Below are positions 24,201 through 36,200 of a stretch of DNA of 64,000 nucleotides, piece by piece. Location of the stretch: NCBI GenBank assembly GCA_027627225.1, contig CM051036.1, positions 36,478,426 through 36,542,425 on the forward strand. Direction: 5' to 3'. Position numbers and translations under genes: made by a program. The DNA is from Congeria kusceri. Its lineage: Eukaryota > Mollusca > Bivalvia > Myida > Dreissenidae. Below the pieces are notes generated by a model. The model was not told the origin of the DNA. It searched no databases and was given only the letters and a program-made list of their open reading frames with translations. How positions within the stretch are numbered: the stretch's first letter is position 1; every line of letters begins with the position of its first letter.

Positions 24201-27200
24201 AGTTTTTTCCGACATCAGCAGAGTCATGGCCCTTTTTTTGAGCAAAAAATGACCTTTTTGGACTTATGTTGCATGTAACTCAAAATGTATAACTGCTAGA
24301 GTGATGAAACTTTATAGACATAATTTATTTAGGCCAGAGTTTTTTAATTTTTAGATTTACGGGATTTTTTTCAAAACTAAGCACCAGGAGGAGGGATTAT
24401 AAATTAAAATAAAATAGAAAAAAGTGAGCATCGGAAATAATAATAAAAATAAAATGATTAAAAGTAAAAAAAAAAATATTTTATTAAAACTGCACCTTAA
24501 TTGAAAAATATATTATTACAAGAAAGGTTAATCTAGAATTAGAAGTAAAGATATTTTTCCATATTGTTAGAGGGTTTTATAACTACTATTTGGATTTTCC
24601 AAGTTATATATTTTTTGAAACAAATATTCCATCAGTCTTAAATTTATAAACAATCTGGCCTAAATCAATGTAGAACGCATATTCTGTATTGTATTCTAGA
24701 ACATTTGTTTTGCATAATGTGCATCTAGTAGATCTACATTATTGTTGATTAACATTGTTTTTAAGCTGAAATTATAAGAAAAAATATACAAGAACGCATT
24801 TTTTTTTTTTTTTTTTTTTCAAATTTGGTACGAACCGCACTAGAACAAAACATACATTCGTACCCACTTCGTACCCATGGAAAAATTTGAAAATATACGT
24901 ATTTTAAACAGGAATACTTTACATTCGTTGCATGAAACAATATATACAATTATAGTGTTTATGATTAGAACGTATTTGCGTATAAAATGTTTTAAATGTG
25001 TTGCGTATATGAATAAATAGTTTTCGCATTTCTGGCACCTGCTAAATCTTTTGTCCATACTGCTTTCTGATATTATTTCATTATAATTTTTGTCAAAAGA
25101 ATGTAACTGTATGATTTTAATTAATTTTTTTTTTCTTTATGTTTTTGATAGCAACTTTAAAATATACAGCGGTCGAGCAACTTTAAACTACACAGCGGCC
25201 GCAACCGCCATTGCTGTTTTTTATTGTCCCTAGCTAGACTGGTTTTCACGTTTTTACAATAAAATATATGCGCATAACGCCAGAAAATAACGTTAATTTG
25301 TAAAGAAGTCTACTGGCTCGCAAAAATTACTATGACATGACGTTGTCGTAAATAGGTTACACAAGACCAATTTATTTTATAATTTGTGAAGCATAGACGA
25401 TCGGCGGAAAATATAAAACAATTATACGATTTTGAATTTTATTTTTATTTGGGTTTTGCAATATTTAGGACTGGCGCTCCCGTAAATCGGAAAATATAAA
25501 AGCTCTGGCCTTATCAGCATGTGAACTTGTGCACCTGGGTAAAGTAATTGCAAAGGGTTTTATGACAACCATTGGCATGTGAGGGGCTACCATGTCCTTT
25601 GGACATATGTCTAATTCATTAAAGGAATTAACACTTCATGTATTTTCTTTACAGTCATCACAACACAATCACATCCTAGTGGTGTTTCTAAGTAACTAGC
25701 AATTAGCCTATTCCTCTTGATTGATGGGCCATTACCATATATCATTATATCACAATCATTGTTGTATCCACAATGGAGAAATTAATAATCAAAGTACATT
25801 TATTCATTACATGGCTTGTTATTGCATATTTAATTGAATACCAGTACTCATACTTTTGTTACAACTCCTACCTTTTGTTGCAAAGGACTGTGGGTGATAA
25901 ACTTGGTCAATGGACTATCTTTGTTCTTTGTACAATTCATTTAAAATTGTTATTTAATGCATGTATAATATGCATCATACATGTATTTGTTGTATTATTT
26001 GAAGCAAAAGTGAAATAGTTATTATGGTCTTTAAAATTCAGTTATAAAATTAAAAACAAATCTGCATTTTTAGCTCACCTGAGCATGAAGTGCTCTGTGA
26101 GCTATTGGTATAGGGGACCTCTCCGGCGTCCATCGTCCGTATGGCGTCAACAATTTGGGCCGTTATCACGATAAAGACTACATTTTATATTCAATCTTGA
26201 CCTAACTTGCACAGCTTGTGTATAACCATAAAACCTTATACAGGATTGTTATTGGGTCAGATCACACCAGTAACACCGGAGTTATTGCCCCTTTTTCATG
26301 CAAAAAAAGTGAAACAATGCCCTTTTCCAACTTATAGACTTTATTTTCCATGCAATCTTAACCAAACTTTCACAGTTTGTGTATGACAATCAGTTCTCAG
26401 CAGACACCAAAAATGGGCCCGATCGTGTTTCAAACACAAGAGTTATTGCCCTTTGTTTATTAAAAAAATATACTAAAATGGACATTATTCAGGATAGAGA
26501 CTGCATTTTTCATCAAATCTTCACCAATCTTGCACAGTTTGTCTATTACCATGAGATTACAGTTGAAGTCGAATATAAGCAAGATCGGACCAGAAACACC
26601 AGAGTTATTGCCCTTTGTTTGTGAAAAAAATATGCAAGAATAGACATTATTCAGGATAGAGACTCCATTTTTCATCCAATCTTCACCAATCTTGCACAGT
26701 TTGTCTATGACCATAAGAATAAAGGTGAAGTCTAATATAAGCAAGATCGGACCAGAAACACCAGAGTTATTGCCCTTTGTTTGTGAAAAAAAAAATATGC
26801 AAAAATGGACATAATTCAGGGTAGAGACTTCATTTTTCATCCAATCTTTACCAACCGTGTACAGTGTGTCTATGAATGTAAGACTTTAGGTGAAGTCGAA
26901 TATAAGCATGATCGGGTCAGAAACACCAGAGTTATAGCCCCTTGTGTTTGGAAACAAACATCAATAAGTTATCAATGATTGGCTTGCACACACAATTTTT
27001 GATTCAATGTTGACCAAACTAACACAGTTTGTGCATGACCATAACAATTGATTGATAAAATTTGATTTCCAACAGTTGCAAGACTTGCATGCAGTTATTT
27101 GTACATGCAACATGGATGTCTTCAGAGCCTGCATTAACATCATTTATCATTATTGGACAGAAAATTATCAAAGAAAAGCAAAACTTTACCTTATAGCACA

Positions 27201-30200
27201 GCCATCGCAATTATCGCATTGCAACTAGTTCTCCAAAACTGTTCGCGAAAAAGACATCAAATCTACTGTTTCTGCATTTTCCAGAATTGTCAATGACTTA
27301 ATGAAAAATGGTCAGGTAAGAAATCGAGAAAAATGATTTGAGAACCATTAGCAAAAAAAACGCATATCCACTACCCAACTCGTACTTTAGTTAGCCCATT
27401 GCACTAACCAATGTTTTAAATAAAAAATTGATCCCCCTCTGCGTATTGTTCAGCTACCTTAATTTTCAAACCTGTCGCAACAGTATGGTCTTCATCTGCA
27501 CCAGTTTTCAGGTGAGCGCTTTGGGCCATTATGGCCTTCTGGTATATTTTCCATGCTTACAACAGGCACGCGCAAAAATTTCTGTTGTTAAATTACCAAT
27601 AAACAACTAAAAAAAGTAGTTCCGAAACTGTAAAATATAGTTAGCATTGTAATTGCAGAATATCTTGTCTGGTCATGTTAGAAGCGAAAAATGTTTCACT
27701 TAGGCCACAACAAATTGATCAGATGTTCGTCGGATTTGCCGCACCTTAAAATCGTAAATCGAAAAGAAAAAAAAAATTATTTTTATTTTGCGCCCGCACC
27801 TACAAGTTTGCCCCGCATCCGATTTTTTTAAATGAAGTTTTCATTAATGAGTCTCATTTTACGTTAAACGCCGTCTTCGTGGTGTACCCAAATCATAACA
27901 AGCAATTGGTACTGATATAGACGTGAATAAGGCACTTTGCGGGGACTGGTTAATGTCCAGAGCACACAATTTATGACCCAGACCTTTAATCGCCAACAGC
28001 CAGTCTGGCACAGCTGCCATGTGTATTTCAACTCCACAATTTCTTATCATGTTTTATCAAACTTGTGAAAACACAACCAGCTGTTTGTCAGCATTCATTG
28101 CCTAATTAAAGATGATTGCTAGCAAGCTCTGGTAATATCAGCAGTTAATTAACAGTTAATTAAAGGATTATCTTGTTGATAAAGGATGTGTGAAATTGGA
28201 TGTCTGGATTATGTCAAATGGACTGATTATAGGGTATGTTTACATTTTGGACAGTTTTGACCAGCGGTTTGTCCTTGATTTCTTACTTCTCCATTTTATA
28301 AATTCAACGTATCTGTTTGGTGTACATTTTGTTCAGCCTTTATATATTAAGGTACATTTAACAGGGCAAGCCAAGTATGTTATGTTAGTTATTAATTGTA
28401 ATTTATTTATGGATATATTTTGTTAAAATCTTGTAGATAGTTTAAGAGTGTATGTTTCAATAAAAAATAATTATCCAAGTTTACTGCAATGAACAATTAA
28501 GAAAAATGTTAATATAAAAATCGATATATACTAATGCTTTTGTTAATGCCATAATTAATTAATATAATACAGCACAGTGAAGTATAATTTTATAGCAATA
28601 AAAACAGTAAGATATAACTATTCCCTGACATGGAAACACGCAACGATGTTGCGAGTCGATAAAAAAAAATGGCTCAAGAAAAATAAGAGCCAGTGTGAGT
28701 CCTGGTTTACGGTTTAAAACAATGGTGGCGTCCAGTTGTTTCGTCGTGTCATTTAAAGATACAGATCTTATACTAGTGATTCCTAAATTGTTTTGTGTTT
28801 ATTGTATGACATTTCATATTCATGTTATTAAACTGTTGGTAGTGAATGACTTGGTGTATCAAATATATATTTTGATAATGACAATTACCTTGTATAAGGT
28901 CTACTTTCTTATAGTTAAGATATGGTTATTTAGTATTTACTGCCGGTCGTTAATTTAATAGCAGAATCACTATTGAAGACTTGTTGCACAAAACCCTTTG
29001 CAGGACATGGTCAAAGAAGAAATGGAGAAATTAATTGCTTAGTTTATTACATATATATTGATTTTGACAACAATTTATGGAACAGAGCAGATGAAGAAGA
29101 AATTATTGACAAGATATCAAGTTATGATGGCGTTTGGGAGTAATTTTTAAACACTATGGGCATGATAGGATTTTTTTTTATTTTGCGCTTTTCGCTCGCC
29201 TCCGATTTTATCGAAAATGGAAAAAATATATTTTTATTTCGCTCACTCGCTCCAATTTTTTTTGGACAAAATCCGTAGAACAACTGATCAATTTGTTGTG
29301 GCCTTATTGTTGTTTAATTGCTAATATTCAATGTTTTTTTTTCATTCTGATGCGCTTATACTAAACCACTCCGGCTAATTGTTTATTCATATGCATCAGA
29401 ACTCAAAATCATTTACAGATAAACAACCCAAAATCATAAAAATATTTCTTAACCATGTTAGTTTATTAATGTTTATTATTGATATTACTTACTTATTTCT
29501 TTGATATGAAATTGTGGTAGATATGTAAATATTAACATGCAAAAGAGTACCGGTAAGAAGAAATTAGCTTGCAAGTTGCAGTAGTAATGGTGGCCTGGAA
29601 GGAGGTGACATTGCCACATAATCAAAATTATGAATTTTGAAAATAGAAGTTTAACTAATAAGCTCTTCTTATATTTAATAAATAATACGTTGAATAAAAT
29701 AATTGCCTGTTTCAGTGTATTTGCTGGTCGCAGTACAGACAGAGTCGGAGAAGCGACACAGTCAGCTGAGTCAGGTCGGTCGGGCAATCTCGACTGCCGA
29801 TCTCTACGCTGGACTGGTTTTCGACCAGCTTAGCAGCAGCCCCCCTTTGGAGGGAAAGGCAGCTGGAAGGGACAGAAGTGCAAAGGGCGATAATGTACAG
29901 AATTCTGAGAAACAGAGCACATCTACTGATACAGTAAATTCCGCTGATGCAAAGGGAGATCATCCTGGGCAGGAAGCTGAAACTGATGTAATAATATCAG
30001 CTCCCTTTGATGATCTATTGCCATTTTCTCCACAGGATAGTTTCACAAGGAGTGATTCAAATAGCGGGCATGTTATTTTAAATGATGAACAAGTGTTAAA
30101 AAATATTGATAAGTTGTGTGACAGTCTTCATATTCATCCAAAGGAGTTGCCAAAACGACTGCAATCTTTACTGGAATCAATCAATGATTCTGTTGAACCG

Positions 30201-33200
30201 GGGGATACTTCTGATAAAACAAAGCCCCGCAGGAACATTTTTGAAGAAACATATATAGATTTAAATAGGTTATCTGCATGGAAAGAGGAGGATGATGATA
30301 CCAGCAGCAGTAACCCATTGGACAAAACTTATTTATCTATGAGAATTATAAAACGTGGGCCAACAGACGAAATGAAAATGGACGAAGACGCAAAAAAACT
30401 TAAGAAGTGTCAGGATATTGCGAAGTTATTGCAGGCAGCCATTTTAAATCGAGATGAAAAGCAGTCGGAGGAATATGTTCGCCAACTGTGCAGGGAAAGG
30501 GTTGCAGTAACTGTAGATGTGAAGCTGAATCTGCCAGATGAAAAAGAAAAAGAATTTGAGTAAGATTACTGGTCATGGACGTAATTCCGGCCACTTTGGG
30601 GGTTGTTTGTTTGAAATCTCACCTTGTACACAACTGATCAAAATTAAACTTCACATCAATAATCCTGGGTTAAAAACTCATATAACGTGTCAGTTTAAAT
30701 CAGAATGGACGAGTGTAAGGAAACTAAATAAACGAAAATAAACAACGTATAAAATGTCCATTTTCCTAGCTCAAATGTACGTAAAAAATCGGCCACTTTT
30801 TAGTATCATCGGCCATGTTTATAACAACAATAGTTTTTTAAAAATAAATATCCTTATCTAAAGAGTAACGATCAAGGTTTACAATAATTAAAATTTTGAC
30901 TAAAATATCCTACCAAAACGACTTTCTTTCACTGGTATCCCCCCCCACTCCCCTTAAACCAATGTTGGAAATGGTAAATTGCAAATGGTTTCGTTTCTTT
31001 ATTTTGCTTGTTTATATTGTGTTTGTTTTGTTTAAATGTAATTTTTATGTCAAAAATAAAGTAAACAAGTTTTTAAAATCTCAAGCCAAGGGTGACGCGA
31101 GCTATAAATAACTTTAAACTTCCTTTAATTCTATTCAAGGGAGATAATTCAATTTGAAAATCTTAGTGTATAGCTGTTAATGTTCACCTGTGCGGGTGTA
31201 TGCGATTTATGTGAGTAAGTAAACAGTTATAATTGATATGAATAAAATAGAGTATACATTATTCAATTAATTATAGATATTATTAATATGAATATAAATT
31301 TGTTAAATATCACAAGCATAAATATCTCGAAACGGATTGAAGAGTATAAGGGCCGAATTGTCAAAGGGGCTGATTTTTCTATTGAATTAATAACTAGAAC
31401 CGGGACCGGAAAAATCTAGGGGCCGAATTTTCGCGGTACTTTACCCCTTCGCTGAAGAAGGCTACAACATAAACTTACCGAAACTTCCTAGAGTTTACGA
31501 TGATATTGGTATTGAATTCAGCGAGAAATGTAAGAAAATTTGAGATAACCGAATTTAAAGAGAAAACACGTCTGGGCAAAATAGTGATGTGATCTTTTAA
31601 ACAGAAGCGGGTGTTTCCTATTTCGTCAAATATGCTTGTGAAAATTTGTTAATGGTTAGAAGAAATAATAAATTTAGATCTGTACTCATACAACACCATA
31701 TTTTCGTTGCGTGCATATGATGACGTCAGTTTCCCCACGTGACTCAGCATTTCCTGTTTTGATACAGAGATTTCAATTCAAAAGTAAATAACGATATACT
31801 TACTGGATTCGAGAAATCTTGAGAAGTCTGTTGCTATAGAAAGTTCTTTTGCTAATTGTTTAAAAACAATATTAATCTCTATCGCAAAAACACTTTTTGA
31901 AGGGTGGCCGAATATTTACGTACAGGCCGGAATTACGTCCATGACCAATAGTGTATAAAAAAATTGTTTTATTTTAAATAATCTTGAGGTATAATGGGGT
32001 TCACATTAGTTTAAAGGTGGAAGTCACAAGGATATGGTTGATGGAACCTGAAGTTTTGTGGTAGATTTTATCAGTGGTTAGTGTTTGCATTTACAGCTTT
32101 TTGTGTACTATGAATGTGAAAATATTCTAAAATTTGTAGAAGACTAACTGTATAAAAACCCATTGCTTGTTTGTTTATTTGGATTTTTCGCCGTATTCAA
32201 CAGTATTTCAGTCATAATATGGCGGTCAGTTAACCTACTCACACTTTTCCTGGGTAAGCTGGTTTACCAGTACTGAGTGCACATACTTGTGCCAGTAACT
32301 GATAACTGCCCTACTTGAATCAGAGGTAGGCGGAGAATGGCCGTAGAAATAATTTCATGACCAATCCCCACACAAGTTATGTGGCTGGGCTGGGAATCGA
32401 ACCCGCGATCCTCGGATTTGTAGTCCAGCGCTCTACCAACTGAGCTAGCCGGCCCGGCATAAAAACCGATTAAAAACCTTTCAGAGAGTAACTGTATAAA
32501 AGTCAGATTATCAGTGGTTGTAATGTTGCATGTTATTACATGTCCCATATACATGTATTTATTTTTCCATTTTTCATTCATTAATGTTTGTATTAGGGAA
32601 AGATCAAGAGAAAAATAGCAGGGTGCTGCACCTTCTCCTTTTTGGTTACCCCCCCCCCCCCCCTGCTGCCTTCTCGGCTGGCCAACACAGAAATGTTGAA
32701 TATCTTTTGAAAAGTCCATATATTTTTGCAAATACTCAATGTCCAATGAGTAGAATATGTTTATAAACCTTAATAAGAAATATTAGACTTATAAAAACCA
32801 TGGATTTAACAAATTATTAGAAAATGTCAACAAACTGGTCTGTCTTTCCACCCTGCTCCTTTTTGTCAGCACCTTTTTTCATCCTAGATCTTTCCCTAAT
32901 GTATGTAGCTAAATATAGGTGTCATCTCGTGCTAATGTATGCTCACCAAATCAGTACATATAAGAAATGCTGTTCCCTTCACCTAGTCACCATATTCCGC
33001 AGATCAGGCAATATCCACACTTCTTAACTACTTAAAAAGCCCAGCTGAAGAGCTTAATAAATAAAACCAAAAACATTAATTCATTCTGTTACAGTCTTAA
33101 GTTGTTCGTGGAGGACCGTGAAGCGACAAAGGATGTAAGCATAACATTGAAAGTCAAGGCTTCGGACACGATTGGGGACCTCAAAACGAAGGTTGGATAC

Positions 33201-36200
33201 ACTAGTCTTGCTGTGTATTTATTTTCCACTCCAAAGTTGACATTCTAAAGATGTATGGTGTATTTAAGTGAAATCCCAAATGAAATTCTCCAAAGAGTCC
33301 AGTTCTTCTTTGCGCTTTAAAAGCTGTTTTAAATTTGTATTTCATCCTTGTATACTAAATCATATAATATTATTAAAGATTGTAGTCTAAACCCTTCATA
33401 TATATATATGGGACCATATTCGAAAGATTCTTTATAAGCTTGACTACTCTCCGAATAGTCCGAGCTATACTACTCACCCTTTTGTCGGCGTCATGGGCAT
33501 AATGCTCTGGTTAAGGTTTGTGTGCATATCTCTGTAACTACTACAGATATTCAGTTAAAACTTCACACATGTCTTCCGGGTTATTATGTAAGGTCACTGA
33601 CCAAGGCCATAACTCTGACAAACAGGTATGAATAGTCGAGCACGAAGTGCTAGTATGTTACTCGTAATAAACACGCTTTAACATGTAAAGAAAGCATAGA
33701 TTTGATACAATGTGCATCCAAAAAACCCAAAAGTTTTGTATGAAAAATTATCACTGCCCACAAAGCATTATTGTTTCAATAGATGTTGGTCAAGCACGGT
33801 TTTCCTACGGAGGTACAAAACTGGATCATCGGCAAGCGTATACGGCAGAATCAGGAGACCCTGTCTTCGTGTAAAGTGAAAGCGCAGGGCTGTGAGGCTT
33901 ATCTGTACATTGTGTCTGCGGAGTCGCGGGGTCTGAAGAAGGACGAGTATTTAAACAAGGACAGACTGCGTAAGTTTATTATCTGGGCCCACATTTTCCA
34001 ACCCATTTAAAGACAAAAGAATAAAGATAAAATCAATTTCAATCTTATGACTATTTGGTATTCTCCAAACTAATTATAGCATTCTTTATTTAGAATGATT
34101 TGTTAATGACATTAGCGACATTGGTACCCAGCATGTTTTGCGAACCCATAAGTATTGTTTCGTGAGTCTAAGTCGCTATTCTTAAGTCTAAGAATGGGTT
34201 GGTTAATAGGGGCCCAGTACTACAAATGTAACTGTCATTTTTTTATGTGAACTAGGGCAGTCTGTATAGATTGTTGTGTAGTAGGTTGTTGAAAAACAAG
34301 GCTAGACTATGTGAGGTTAATTTCTGTAGAACAAAGTTTGCAGCCAATACCCAGTTGAGAAAGAAGGGGGTACATGATAATATTCTGTTGTGTGTTTCAA
34401 CTAACTGGAATAAAAAACAATGTAAGCAGTATCATGATTTTTAGCTCGACTGTTCACCGAATAGTTCGAACTATACTACTCACCCGTTCATCGGCGTCAG
34501 CATAATGCTCTGGTTGAGGTTTGCATGCAACAAGTCCATATCTGTGTAACTACTACAGACATTCAATTGAAACTTAACACGTGTGTTTGGGGTCATTATG
34601 TAAGGTAACTGACCAAGGCCCATAACTCTGACCTGCAATTTAGCACAATTAGGCCCCTTTTTGTACGTAGAAAATCAGGTTAAAGTTTGCGTGCAACTAC
34701 TCCATATCTCTATATCTACTACAGATATTCAACTGAAACTTCATACTTGCCTTCAGGGTCATTATATAAGGTCACTGGCCAAGACCCATAACTGTGACCA
34801 GCATTTTAGCAAAATTATGCCCCTTTTTGTACTTAAAAAAGTCAGGTTAAGGTTTGCGTGCAAGAGTAAATTCATTTTACGGTTTGCATGCAACAAGTAC
34901 ATATCTCTTTAACTACTACAGATATTCAGTTGAAACTTCATACATGTATTCGGGGTCATTATATGAGGTCACTGACCAAGGCCCATAACTCTGACCTGCA
35001 ATTTAGCAGAATTATGCCCCTTTTTGTACTTGGAAAATCAGGTTAGAGTTTGGAAGCAACAACTCCATATTTCTCTATCTACTACAGATGTTCAATTGAA
35101 ACTTTACACACGCCTTCAGGGTCATTATATAAGGTTACTGGCAAAGACCTATGACTGTGACCAGCATTTTAACAGAATTATGCTCCTTTTTGTGTCGCCT
35201 GGGAGGGGGGTGATAGGAATGCCCTTCATCCGTCCGTCTGTCCTTAACATTTTCGTGTCCGCTCTATATCTCTTATACCCTTTGAAGGATTTTCATGAAA
35301 CATGGCTCAAATGTTTAGATCATTGAGACGATGTGCAGAAGGCATGAGTCAGTCACGCCGGCTCAAGTTCAAGGTCACACTTGAAGGTCAAATATTCGAG
35401 CCTCCATTTCGTGTCCGCTCCATATCTCCTATGCCTTTTGAAGGATTTTCATGAAATTTGGCTCAAAGGTTTAGGTCGTTGAGACGATGTGCAGAAGGCA
35501 TGGAGCAGTTTTGCCACCTTAAGGTCAAGGTCACACTTGAAGGTGAAATGTTTGAGCCTCCATTTTCGTGTCCGCTCCATATCCCCTATACCGTTTGAAG
35601 GATTTTCATGAAACTTGGCTCAAATGTTTTGCTCTTTGAGACCATGTGCAGAAGACATAAGCCAGTCACGCCAACTCAAGGTCAAGGTCACACTTGAAGG
35701 TTGAATGTTTGAGCCTGTATTTTCATGTTCGTTCTATATCTCCTGTGCCCTTTAAAGGATTTTCATGAAACTTGCCTCAAATGTTTATCACATTGAGGCA
35801 ATGTGCAGAGGGCATGAGGCAGTCACACCACCTCAAGGTCAAGGTCACACTTGAAGGTCAAATGTTTGAGCCTCCATTTTTGTGTCTGCTCCATATCTCC
35901 TATGCCCTTTGAAGGATTTTCATAAAACTTGGCTCAAATGTTTATCACATGAAGGCGATGTGCAGAAGGCATGGAGCTGTTTTGCCACCTCAAGGTCAAG
36001 GTCACACTTAAAGGTCAAATGTTTGAGCCTCCATTTTGCGTCAGCTCCATATCTAAATTTCTGAAACTGTACTTTCATATCTGGTCCAACTGTGCCAGGT
36101 TAAGGTCAGTGTGATACTTCAAAGTCACCTTTAAAATCTAATGAAGGATCACGGCGGGGGATATAGCTGTCCTTTCGACTGCCTTGTCATACTTAATTTT

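Noticed and set aside
26379..26840. ORFs on both strands in the 26-kb, 46-kb and 52-kb regions
   Set aside because: They recur with the ~150-bp units of one repeat family and contain frame breaks between units.
27859..28050. Minus-strand ORF ([14 protein letters not shown]…) as a host gene
   Set aside because: It has sensible-looking codons, but it is only 63 codons, lies in the insert within a transposon, and no neighbouring exon can be joined. It may be a captured exon fragment, unproven.
28190..28426. ORF of 78 codons inside the deleted transposon copy
   Set aside because: AT-rich hydrophobic chance ORF within foreign insert sequence, no motif.
32385..32457. Possible genuine tRNA gene on the minus strand
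   Set aside because: The A and B boxes are good, but the acceptor and T stems mismatch, and the sequence continues into a SINE body shared with three other copies.
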